In this document: piece by piece, positions 24,474-37,100 of the stretch | Position numbering within the stretch: the first letter of the stretch is position 1 | Layout: every line of letters begins with the position of its first letter | Origin: Cardamine occulta | Lineage: Eukaryota; Streptophyta; Magnoliopsida; Brassicales; Brassicaceae | Direction: 5' to 3' | Assembly: GCA_028015245.1 (NCBI GenBank) | Contig: CM051378.1 | Location: 62,001 to 126,000, forward strand | DNA length: 64,000 nt | Notes under the pieces: generated by a model | What the model was told of the DNA's origin: nothing | The model's input: only the letters and a program-made list of their open reading frames with translations | Database searches by the model: none | Made by a program: the position numbers and the translations under genes

Positions 24474-26234
24474 TTGTTTTTTACTTTGACTTGCTTCTCC
24501 ACCTTAGTAGCATGCTTCAACTACTTTGAGACTTCAACACTCCTTTTCACTCTCATTTCTATCTTGAAGAGTCATAGTCCGCTTTGGGGGTTCTCACTTT
24601 TAAAATGGTGAAAACTTTTGAAATGAAAAGTATTGATTCTTCATATTCACATCAATAGGTGTTGTTTCAGCTTCCATATGTCTTCTTTCTAAAAATCCCA
24701 AATTCACCAATAGAAACTCCTATGAGATTCAAAGAACTATCAGAATCAGGGATAAGCTATAATTTTTGTTTCTTACTTTGAGTCGCTTCTCCACCTTAAT
24801 AGCATGCTTCAACTATTTTGAGACTTCATTACTTCTATTCACTCTCATTTTTATCTTGAAGGGTCATAACTTCATTTTTGGGATTCTCAGCTTGAATATG
24901 GTCAAATCCTTGGAAATAAACAGCATTGATTCTTCATATTCACATCAATACGCATTGCTTCAGCTTCCATATGTGTCTTCTTTCTAAAACTCCCAAATTC
25001 ACTAATAGAAACTCAGATGAGATTCAAAGAACTAATGGAACTGTGGGATAAGATATAATGTTTGTTTTTTACTTTGACTTGCTTCTCCACCTTAATAGCA
25101 TGCTTCAACTACTTTGAGACTTCAACACTTCTATTTACTCTCATTTCTATCTTAAGGGTCATAGCTCCATTTTTGGGTTCTCAACTTGAAAATGGTGAAA
25201 TCCTTTGAAATGAAAAGTATTGATTCTTCATATTCACATCAATAGGTGTTGTTTCAGCTTCCATATGTGTCTTCTTTCTAAAACTCCCAAATTCACCAAT
25301 AGAAACTCCTATGAGATTCAAAGAATATTAGAATTAGGATAAGCTATAATGTTTGTTTTTTACTTTGAGTCAGCTTTCTCCACCTTAATAGCATGCTTCA
25401 ACTATTTTGAGACTTCAACACTTCTATTCACTCTCATTTTTATCTTGAAAGGTCATAACTTCATTTTTGGGATTCTCAGCTTGAATATGGTCAAATCCTT
25501 GGAAATAACAGCATTGATTCTTCATATTCACATCAATACGTATTGTTTCAGCTTCCATATGTGTCTTCTTTCTAAAACTCCTAAATTCACTAATAGACAC
25601 TCGTATGAGATTCAAAGAACTAACAGAACTGTGGGATAAGATATAATGTTTGTTTTTTACTTTGACTTGCTTCTCCACCTTAATAGCATGCTTCAACTAC
25701 TTTGAGACTTCAACACTTTTATTCACTCTCATTTCTATCTTGAAGGGTCATAGCTCCGTTTTTGGGGTTCTCAGCTTTAAAATGGTGAAATCCTTTGAAA
25801 TGAAAGTATTGATTCTTCATATTCACATCAATAGGTGTTGTTTCAGCTTCCATATGTGTCTTCTTTCTAAAACTCCCAAATTCACCAATAGAAACTCCTA
25901 TGAGATTCAAAGAACTAACAGAATTGGGATAAGTTATAATGTTTGTTTTTACTTTGAGTCGGTTCTCCACCTAATAGCACGCCTCAACTATTTTGAGACT
26001 TCTACACTTTATTCACTCTCATTTCTATCTTGAAGGGTCATAACTTCATTTTTGGGATTCTCAGCTTGAATATGGTCAAATCCTTGGAAATAAAAGCATT
26101 AATTCTTCATATTCACATCAATAGGTGTTGTTTCAGCTTCCATACGTGTATTCTTTCTAAAACTTCCAAATTCACCAATAGAAACTCGTATGAGATTTAA
26201 AAAACTAACAGAATTATGGGATAAGATATAATGT
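24474..26234 (+). repeat. Six-monomer recurrent block, copy 1
   Basis: The order is A*, B*, A, B, A, B. A* has CCTTTTCACTC and GAAGAGTCAT (about 24540-24575). B* has ATAATTTTTGTTTC (about 24767). The third unit has CTATTTACTCTC (about 25131). The last B ends with the GATTTAAAAAAC tail (about 26190). All four marks recur in the same order at 29462 and 32373. Confidence 0.8.
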
Positions 26235-29200
26235 TTGTTTCTTACTTTGACTTGCTTCTCCACCTTAATAGCATGCTTCAACAAGTTTGAGACTTCATCA
26301 CTGCTATTCACTCTCATTTCTATCTTCAAGGGTCATAGTCTTTTTTGGGGTTCTCAACTTAAAATGGTGAAACTCTTGAAATGAAAGTATTGATTCTTCA
26401 TATTCACATCAATAGGTGTTGTTTCAGCTTCCATATGTGTCTTCTTTCTAAAACTCCCAAATTCACCAATAGAAACTCCTATGAGATTCAAAGAACTAAT
26501 GTAACTGTGGGATAAGATATAATGTTTGTTTTTTACTTTGACTTGCTTCTCCACCATAATAGCATGCTTCAACTACTTTGGAGACTTCAACACTTCTATT
26601 CACTCTCCATTTCTTTCTTGAAGGGTCATAGCCTGCTTTTTGGGGTTCTCAATTTGAAAATGGTGAAATCTTTGAAATGAAAGTATTGATTCTTCATATT
26701 CACATCAATAGGTGTTGTTTCAACTTCCATATGTGTCTTCTTTCTAAAACTCCCAAATTCACCAATAGAAACTCGTATGAGATTCAAAGAACTATCAGAA
26801 TCGGGATAAGATATAATGTTTGTTTTTTACTTTGACTTGCTTCTCCACCATAATAGCATGCTTCAACTACTTTGAGACTTCGACACTTCAATTCACTCTC
26901 ATTTCTTTCTTGAAGGGTCATAGCTCCGTTTTTGGGGTTCTCAGCTTGAAAATGGTGAAATGCTTTGAAATGAAAGTATTGATTCTTCATATTCACATCA
27001 ATAAGTGTTGTTTCAGCTTCCATGTGTGTCTTTTTTCTAAAACTCCCAAATTCACCAATAGAAACTCGTATGAGATTCAAAGAACTAACAGAACTGTGGG
27101 ATAAGATATAATGTTTGTTTTTTACTTTGACTTGCTTCTCCACCTTAATAGCATGCTTCAACTACTTTGAGACTTCAACACTTCTATTTACTCTCATTTC
27201 TATCTTGAAGGGTCATAGCTCCATTTTTGGGGTACTCAGCTTGAAAATGGTGAAATCCTTTGAAATGAAAGTATTGATTCTTCATATTCACATCAATAGG
27301 TGTTGTTTCAGCTTCCATATGTGTCTTCTTTCTAAAACTCCCAAATTCACCAATAGAAACTCCTATGAGATTCAAAGAACTATTAGAATTGTGGGATAAG
27401 CTATAATGTTTGTTTCTTACTTTGATTTGCTTTCTCCACCTTAATAGCACGCTTCAACTATTTTGAGACTTCAACACTTCTATTCACTCTCATTTTATCT
27501 TGAAGGGTCCTAACTTCATTTTTGGGATTCTCAGCTTGAATATGGTTAAATCCTTGGAAGTAACAGCATTGATTCTTCATATTCACATCAATACGTATTG
27601 TTTCAGCTTCCATATGTGTCTTCTTTCTAAAACTCCCAAATTCACCAATAGAAACTCGTATGAGATTCAAAGAACTAACAGAACTGTGGGATAAGATATA
27701 ATGTTTGTTTTTTACTTTGACTTGCTCCACCTTAATAGCATGCTTCAACTACTTTGAGACTTCAACACTTCTATTCACTCTCATTTCTTTCTTGAAGGGT
27801 CATAGTCTTTTTGGGGGTTCTCAGCTTGAAAATGGTGAAATCTTTTGAAATGAAAGTATTGATTCTTCATATTCACATCAATAGTGTTGTTTCAGCCTTC
27901 ATATGTGTCTTCTTTCTAAAACTCCCAAATTCACCAATAGAAACTCGGATGAGATTCAAAGAACCAACAGAACCTGTGGATAAGATATAATGTTTGTTTT
28001 TTACTTTGACTTGCTTTCTCCACCTTAATAAGCATGCTTCAACTACTTTGAGACTTCAACACTTCTATTCACTCTCATTTCTATCTTGAAGGGTCATAGC
28101 TCCTTTTTTGGGGTTCTCAGCTTGAAAATGGTGAAATCTTTTGAAATGAAAGTATTGATTCTTCATATTCACATCAATAAGTGTTGTTTCAGCTTCCATG
28201 TGTGTCTTCTTGCTACGTTTCCCAAATTCACCGTTAGAAACTCCTATGAGATTCAAATAACTATTAGAATCGTGGATAAGCTATAATGTTTGTTTCTTAC
28301 TTTGAGTTGCTTCTCCACCTTAATAGCATGCTTCAACTATTTTGAGACTTCAACACTTCTATTCACTCTCATTTTTATCTTCAAGGGTCCTAACTTCATT
28401 TTTGGGATTCTCAACTTAATATGGTTAAATCCTTTGAAATAAAAGCATTGATTCTTCATATTCACATCAATACGTATTGTTTCAGCTTCCATATGTGTTC
28501 TTTCTAAAACTCCCAAATTCACCAATAGAAACTCAGATGAGATTCAAAGAACTAACAGAACCGTGGGATAAGAGAGAATGATTGTTTTTTACGTTTACTT
28601 GCTTCTCCACCTGAATAGCATGCTTCAACTACTTTGGAGACTTCAACACTTCTATTCACTCTCATTTCTTTCTTGAAGGGTCATAGCCCTTTTTGGGGTT
28701 CCTAATTTGAAAATGGTGAAATCTTTGAAATGAAAGTATTGATTCTTCATATTCACATCAATAAGTGTTGTTTCAGCTTCCATGTGTCTTCTTTCTAAAA
28801 CTCCCAAATTCACCAATAGAAACTCAGATGAGATTCAAAGAACCAATGGAACCGGGATGGGAAAGATATAATGTTTGTTTTTTACTTTGACTTGCTTCTC
28901 CAACTTAATAGCACGCTTCAACTACTTTGAGACTTCAACACTTCTATTCACTCTCATTTCTATCTTGAAGGGTCATAGTCTGCTTTTGGGGTTCTCTGCT
29001 TGAAAATGGTTATATCCTTTGTAATGAATGTATTGTTTCTTCATATTCACACCAATAGTGTGTGTTTCAGCTTCCATATGGGTCGTCTTTCTAAAATGCC
29101 CAAATTCACCAATAGAAACTCCTAGGAGATTCAAAGAACTATCGGAATTGGGATAAGCTATAATGTTTGTTTCTTACTTTGGAGTCGCTTTCTCCACCTT

Positions 29201-29461
29201 AATAGCACGCTTCAACTATTTTGAGACTTCAACACTTCTATTCACTCTCATTTTTATCTTAAGGGTCCTAACATCATTTTTGGGATTCTCACTTGAATAT
29301 GGTTAAATCCTTGGAAATAAAAGCATTGATTCTTCATATTCACATCAATACGCATTGTTTCAACTTCCATATGTGTCTTTTTCTAAAACTCCCAAATTCA
29401 CTTAATGGAAACTCAGATGAGATTCAAAGAACTAATAGAACTGTGGGATAAGATATAATGT
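26235..29461 (+). repeat. Satellite block between six-monomer copies
   Basis: Eleven monomers in the order A, A, A, A, B, A, A, B, A, A, B. The A,A,A,A,B,A,A,B order also follows the third six-monomer copy at 34129, so this spacer is itself partly repeated. Confidence 0.7.
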
Positions 29462-31209
29462 TTGTTTTTTACTTTGACTTGCTTCTCCACCTTAATAGAT
29501 GCTTCAACTACTTTGAGATTTCAACACTTCTTTTCACTCTCATTTCTATCTTGAAGAGTCATAGCTCCGCTTTTGGGGTTCTCAGAATTTAAAATGGGGA
29601 AACCTTTGAAATGAAAGTATTGATTCTTCATATTCACATCAATAGGTGTTGTTTCAGCTTCCATATGTGTCTTCTTTCTAAAAGTCCCAAATTCACCAAT
29701 AGAAACTCCTATGAGATTCAAAGAACTATCGAATCAGGGATAAGCTATAATTTTTGTTTTACTTTGAGTTGCTTCTCCACCTTAATAGCACGCTTCAACT
29801 ATTTTGAGACTTCAACACTTCTATTCACTCTCATTTTTATCTTCAAGGGTCATAACTTCATTTTGGGGATTCTCAGCTTAATATGGTCAAATCCTTGGAA
29901 ATAAAAGCATTGATTCTTCATATTCACATCAATACGTATTGTTTCAGCTTCCATATGTGTCTTCTTCTAAAACTCCCAAATTCACTAATAGAAACTCGAT
30001 GAGATTCAAAGAACTAACAGAACTGTGGATAAGATATAATGTTTGTTTTTTACTTTGACTTGCTTCTCCACCTTAATAGCATGCTTCAACTACTTTGAGA
30101 CTTCAACACTTCTATTTACTCTCATTTCTATCTTGAAGGGTCATAGCTCCATTTTTTGGGTTCTCAGCTTGAAAATGGTGAAACTTCCTTGAAATGAAAG
30201 TATTGATTCTTCATATTCACATCAATAGTGTTGTTTCAGCTTCCATATGTGTCTTCTTTCTAAAACTCCCAAATTCACCAATAGAAACTCCTATGAGATT
30301 CAAAGAACTATTAGAATCAGGATGTTTATAATGTTTGTTTCTTTACTTTGAGTCGCTTCTCCACCTTAATAGCATGCTTCAACCATTTTGAGACTTCAAC
30401 ACTTCTATTCACTCTCATTTCTATCTTAAAGAGTCATAACTCCGTTTTTAGGATTCTCAACTTGAAAATGGTCAAATCCTTGGAAATAACAGCATTGATT
30501 CTTCATATTCACATCAATACGTATTGTTTCAGCTTCCATATGTGTCTTCTTTCTAAAACCCCAAATTCACTAATAGAAACTCGATGAGATTCAAAGAACT
30601 AACAGAATCGTGGGATAAGATATAATGTTTGTTTTTTACTTTGACTTGCTTCTCCAACTTAATAGCATGCTTCAACTACTTTGGAGACTTCAACACTTTT
30701 ATTCACTCTCATTTCTATCTTGAAGGGTCATAGTCTGCTTTTGGGGTTCTCAGCTTTAAAATGGTGAAATCCTTTGAAATGAAAGTATTGATTCTTCATA
30801 TTCACATCAATAGGTGTTGTTTCAGCTTCCATATGTGTCTTCTTTCTAAAACTCCCAAATTCACCAATAGAAACCCTAAGAGATTCAAAGAACTAACAGA
30901 ATTGGGATAAGCTATAATGTTTGTTTCTTACTTTGAGTTGGTTCTCCACCTTAATAGCATGCTTCAACTATTTTGAGACTTTACACTTCTATTCACTCTC
31001 ATTTCTATCTTGAAGGGTCATAACTTCATTTTTGGGATTCTCAGCTTGAATATGGTCAAATCCTTGGAAATAAAAAGCATTAATTCTTCATATTCACATC
31101 AATAGGTGTTGACTTCCATACGTGTCTTCTTTCTAAAACTCCCAAATTCACCAATAGAAACTCGTATGAGATTTAAAAAACTAAAAGAATTAGGGATAAG
31201 ATATAATGT
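29462..31209 (+). repeat. Six-monomer recurrent block, copy 2
   Basis: It has the same linked marks as copy 1: CTTTTCACTC with GAAGAGTCAT (about 29528-29562), ATAATTTTTG (about 29748), CTATTTACTCTC (about 30111) and a GATTTAAAAAAC tail (about 31170). Confidence 0.8.
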
Positions 31210-32372
31210 TTGTTTTTTACTTTGACTTGCTTCTCCACCTTAATAGCACGCTTCAACTACTTTGAGACTTCAACACTTCTATTCACTCTCATTTCTATCT
31301 TCAAGGGTCATAGCTTTTTTGGGGTTCTCACTTTAAAATGGTGAAACCCTTTGACATGAAAGTATTGATGCTTCATATTCACATCAATAGGTGTTGTTTC
31401 AGCTTCCATATGTGTCTTCTTTCTAAAACTCCCAAATTCACCATTAGAACCTCCTATGAGATTCAAAGAACTAACAGAATCTGGGATAAGATATAATGTT
31501 TGTTTTTACTTTGACTTGCTTCTCCAATTTAATAGCATGCTTCAACTACTTTGAGACTTCAACACTTCTATTCACTCTCATTTCTTTCTTGAAGGGTCAT
31601 AGCTTCATTTTTGGGGTTCTCACTTGAAAATGGTGAAATCTTTTGAAATGAAAGTATTGATTCTTCATATTCACATCAATAAGTGTTGTTTCAGCTTCCA
31701 TATGTCTTCTTTCTAAAACTCCCAAATTCACCAATAGAAACTCGGATGAGATTCAAAGAACTAACAGAACTGTGGGATAAGATATAATGTTTGTTTTTAC
31801 TTTGACTTGCTTCTCCACCTTAATAGCACGCTTCAACTACTTTGAGACTTCAACACTTCTATTCACTCTCATTTCTATCTTAAGGGTCATAGCCCGCTTT
31901 TGGGGTTCTCAGCTTAAAATGGTGAAATCCTTTGAAATGAAAGTATTGATTCTTCATATTCACATCAATAGGTGTTGTTTCAGCTCCATATGTGTCTTCT
32001 TTCTAAAACCCCAAATTCACCAATAGAAACTCCTATGAGATTCAAAGAACTAACAGAATCAGGATAAGTTATAATGTTTGTTTCTTACTTTGAGTTGCTT
32101 CTCCACCTTAATAGCATGCTTCAACTATTTTGAGACTTCAACACTTCTATTCACTCTCATTTTATCTTGAAGGGTCCTAACATCATTTTTGGGATTCTCA
32201 GCTTGAATATGGTGAAATCCTTGAGAATAACAGCATGGATGCTTCATATTCACATCAATACATATTGTTGCAGCTTCAAGATGTTGCTTCTTACTAATAC
32301 GCCCAATTTCACCAAGAGAAACTCGTAAGAGATTCAAAGAACTAACAGAACTGTGGGATAAGATATAAATGT
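31210..32372 (+). repeat. Four-monomer spacer (A, A, A, B)
   Basis: Together with the preceding six monomers it makes a 10-monomer, 2911-bp period between copies 2 and 3 of the recurrent block. The last unit has a locally diverged patch at about 32220-32325. Confidence 0.7.
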
Positions 32373-34128
32373 TTGTTTTTTACTTTGACTTGCTTCTCCA
32401 CCTTAATAGCACGCTTCAACTACTCTGAGACTTCAACACTTCTTTTCACTCTCATTTCTATCTTGAAGAGTCATAGTCCGCTTTTGGGGTTCTCAGCTTA
32501 AAATGGTGAAATCCTTTGAAATGAAAGTATTGATTCTTCATATTCACATCAATAGGTGTTGTTTCAGCTTCCATATGTGTCTTCTTTCTAAAAGTCCCAA
32601 ATTCACCAATAGAAACTCCTATGAGATTCAAAGAACTATCGGAATCAGGGATAAGCTATAATTTTTGTTTCTTACTTTGAGTTGCTTCTCCACCTTAATA
32701 GCATGCTTCAACTATTTTGGAGACTTCGACACTTCTATTCACTCTATTTTTATCTTGAAGGGTCATAACTTCATTTTTGGGATTCTCATCAATATGGTCA
32801 AATCCTTGAAATAACAGCATTGATTCTTCATATTCACATCAATACGTATTGCTTCAAATTCCATATGTGTCTTTCTAAAACTCCCAAATTCACCAATAGA
32901 AACTCGGATGAGATTCAAAGAACTAACAGAACTGTGGGATAAGATATAATGTTTGTTTTTTACTTTGACTTGCTTCTCCACCTTAATAGCATGCTTCAAC
33001 TACTTGGAGACTTCAACACTTCTATTTACTCTCATTTCTATCTTCAAGGGTCATAGCTCATTTTTGGGGTTCTCAGCTTGAAAATGGTGAAATCCTTTGA
33101 AATGAAAGTATTGATTCTTCATATTCACATCAATAAGTGTTGTTTCAGCTTCCATATGTGTCTTCTTTTCTAAAAACTCCCAAATTCACCAATAGAAACT
33201 CCTATGAGATTCAAAGAACTATTAGAATCAGGGATAAGTTTATAATGTTTGTTTCTTACTTTGAGTCGCTTCTCCACCTTAATAGCATGCTTCAACTATT
33301 TTGAGACTTCAACACTTCTATTCACTCTCATTTTTATCTTGAAAGGTCATAACTTCATTTTTGGGATTCTCATTTGAATATGGTCAAATCCTTGAAATAA
33401 AAGCATTGATTCTTCATATTCACATCAATACGTATTGTTTCAACTTCCATATGTTCTTCTTTCTAAAACTCCCAAATTCACTAATAGAAACTGTATGAGA
33501 TTCAAAGAACTAATGGAACTGCGGGATAAGATATAATGTTTGTTTTTTACTTTGACTTGCTTCTCCACCTTAATAGCATGCTTCAACTACTTTGAGACTT
33601 CAACACTTCTATTCACTCTCATTTCTATCTTGAGGGGTCATAGCTCCGTTTTGGGGTTCTCAGCTTTAAAATGGTGAAATCCTTTGAAATGAAAGTATTG
33701 ATTCTTCATATTCACATCAATAGGTGTTGTTTCAGCTTCCATATAGGTCTTCTTTCTAATACTCCCAGTTTCACCCATGGAAACCCCCATGAGATTCAAA
33801 GAACTAACAGAATTGTGGGATAAGCTATAATGTTTGTTTCTTACTTTGAGTTGGTTCTCCACCTTAATAGCATGCTTCAACTATTTTGAGACTTCTACAC
33901 TTCTATTCACTCTCATTTCTATCTTGAAGGGTCATAACTTCATTTTTGGGATTCTCAGCTTGAATATGGTCAAATCCTTGGAAATAAAAGCATTAATTCT
34001 TCATATTCACATCAATAGGTGTTGTTTCAGCTTCCATACGTGTATTCTTTCTAAAACTTCCAAATTCACCAATAGAAACTCGTATGAGATTTAAAAAACT
34101 AACAGAATTATGGGATAAGATATAATGT
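32373..34128 (+). repeat. Six-monomer recurrent block, copy 3
   Basis: The linked marks appear again: CTTTTCACTC with GAAGAGTCAT (about 32442-32475), ATAATTTTTGTTTC (about 32657), CTATTTACTCTC (about 33021) and a GATTTAAAAAAC tail (about 34088). Its last unit is almost identical to the chimeric unit ending near 22135. Confidence 0.8.
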
Positions 34129-37100
34129 TTGTTTCTTACTTTGACTTGCTTCTCCACCTTAATAGCACGCTTCAACTACTTTGAGACTTCAACACTTCTA
34201 TTCACTCTCATTTCTATCTTGAAGGGTCATAGCTCGTTTTTGGGGTTCTCAGCTTAAAATGGTGAAATCCTTTGAAATGAAAGTATTGATTCTTCATATT
34301 CACATCAATAGGTGTTGTTTCAGCTTCCATATGTGTCTTCTTTCTAAAACTCCCAAATTCACCAATAGAAAACTCCTATGAGATTCAAAGAACTAACAGA
34401 ACTCGTGGATAAGATATAATGTTTGTTTTTTACTTTGACTTGCTTCTCCACCTTAATAGCATGCTTCAACTATTTTGAGACTTCTACACTTCTATTCACT
34501 CTCATTTCTATCTTGAAGGGTCATAACTTCATTTTGGGGTTCTCAACTTGAAAATGGTGAAATCCTTTGAAATAAAAGTATTGATTCTTCATATTCACAT
34601 CAATAGGTGTTGTTTCAGCTTCCATAGGTCTTCTTTCTAAAAACTCCAAATTCACCAATAGAAACTCGGATGAGATTCAAAGAACTATCAGAACTGTGGG
34701 ATAAGATATAATGTTTGTTTTTTACTTTGACTTGCTTTCTCCACCTTAATAGCATGCTTCAACTACTTTGGAGACTTCGACACTTCAATTCACTCTCATT
34801 TCTATCTTGAAGGGTCATAGCCCTTTTGGGGGTTCTCAATTGAAAATGGTGAAATCCTTTGAAATGAAAGTATTGATTCTTCATATTCACATCAATAAGT
34901 GTTGTTTCAGCTTCCATATGTGTCTTCTTTCTAAAACTCCCAAATTCACCAATAGAAACTCCTATGAGATTCAAAGAACTAACAGAACTCGGGGGATAAG
35001 ATATACTGTTTGTTTTTTACTTCGACTTGCTTCTCCACCTTAATAGCACGCTTCAACTATTTTGAGACTTCAACACTTCTATTCACTCTCATTTCTATCT
35101 TGAAGGGTCATAGCTCCATTTTTTGGGGTACTCACTTGAAAATGGTGAAATCCTTTGAAATGAAAAGTATTGATTCTTCATATTCACATCAAAAATGTTG
35201 TTTCAGCTCCATATGTGTCTTCTTTCTAAAACTCCCAAATTCACCAATAGAAACTCCTATGAGATTCAAAGAACTATTAGAATTGGGATAAGTTATAATG
35301 TTTGTTTTTTACTTTGAGTTGCTTCTCCACCTTAATAGCATGCTTCAACTATTTTGAGACTTCAACACTTCTATTCACTCTCATTTTTATCTTAAGGGTC
35401 CTAATCATTTTTGAGTTCTCAGCTTGAATATGGTTAAATCCTTTGAAATAAAAGTATTGGATTCTTCATATTCACATCAATACGTGTTGTTTCAACTTCC
35501 ATATGTGTCTTCTTTTCTAAAACTCCCAAATTCACCAATAGAAACTCGTATGAGATTCAAAGAACTAACAGAACTGTGGATAAGATATAATGTTTGTTTT
35601 TACTTTGACTTGCTTCTCCACCTTAATAGCATGCTTCAACTACTTTGAGACTTCAACACTTCTATTTACTCTCATTTCTTTCTTGAAGGGTCATAGCTCT
35701 TTTGGGGTTCTCACTTGAAAATGGTGAAATCTTTGAAATGAAAGTATTGATTCTTCATATTCACATCAATAAGTGTTGTTTCAGCTTCCATGGTGTCTTC
35801 TTTCTAAAACTCCCAAATTCACCAATAGAAACTCGGAGTGAGATTCAAAGAACTAATGGAACTGTGGGATAAGATATAATGTTTGTTTTTTACTTTGACT
35901 TGCTTCTCCACCTTAATAGCATGCTTCAACTACTTTGAGACTTCAACACTTCTATTCACTCTCATTTCTATCTTGAAGGGTCATAGTCCATCTTTGGGGT
36001 TCTCAAATTTAAAATGGTGAAATCTTTGAAATGAAAGTATTGATTCTTCATATTCACATCAATAGGTGTTGTTCAGCTTCCATATGTGTCTTCTTCTAAA
36101 ACTCCCAAATTCACCAATAGAAACTCCTATGAGATTCAAAGAACTATCAGAATCAGGGATAAGCTATAATGTTTGTTTCTTACTTTGAGTTGCTTCTCCA
36201 CCTTAATAGCATGCTTCAACTATTTTGAGACTTCAACACTTCTATTCACTCTCATTTTTATCTTGAAGGGTCCTAACATCATTTTTGGGATTCTCAGCTT
36301 GAATATGGTTAAATCCTTGGAAATAACAGCATTGATTCTTCATATTCACATCAATACGTATTGTTTCAGCTTCCATATGTGTCTTTTTTCTAAAACTCCC
36401 AAATTCACCAATAGAAACTCGTATGAGATTCAAAGAACTAACAGAACTGTGGGATAAGATATAATGTTTGTTTTTTACTTTGACTTGCTTCTCCACCTTA
36501 ATAGCATGCTTCAACTACTTTGAGACTTCAACACTTCTATTCACTCTCATTTCTATTTTGAAGAGTCATACTGCTTTTGGGGGTTCTCAGCTTGAAAATG
36601 GTGAAATCCTTTGAAATGAAAGTATTGATTCTTCATATTCACATCAATAAGTGTTGTTTCAGCTTCCATATGTGTCTTCTTTCTAAAACTCCCAAATTCA
36701 CCAATAGAAACCCTATGAGATTCAAAGAACTATCAGAATCGGGATAAGATATAATGTTTGTTTTTTACTTTGAATTGCTTCTCCACCTTAATAGCATGCT
36801 TCAACTATTTTGAGACTTCAACACTTTATTCACTCTCATTTCTATCTTGAAGGGTCATAACTTCATTTTGGGGTTCTCAGCTTGAAAATGGTCAAACTTT
36901 GAAATAAAAGTATTGATTCTTCATATTCACATCAATAATGTTGTTTCAGCTTCCATATGTGTCTTCTTTCTAAAACTCCCAAATTCACCAATAAAACTCC
37001 TATGAGATTCAAAGAACTAACAGAATGCGGGATAAGATATAATGTTTGTTTTTTACTTTGACTTGCTTCTCCACCTTAATAAGACGCTTCAACTACTTCG

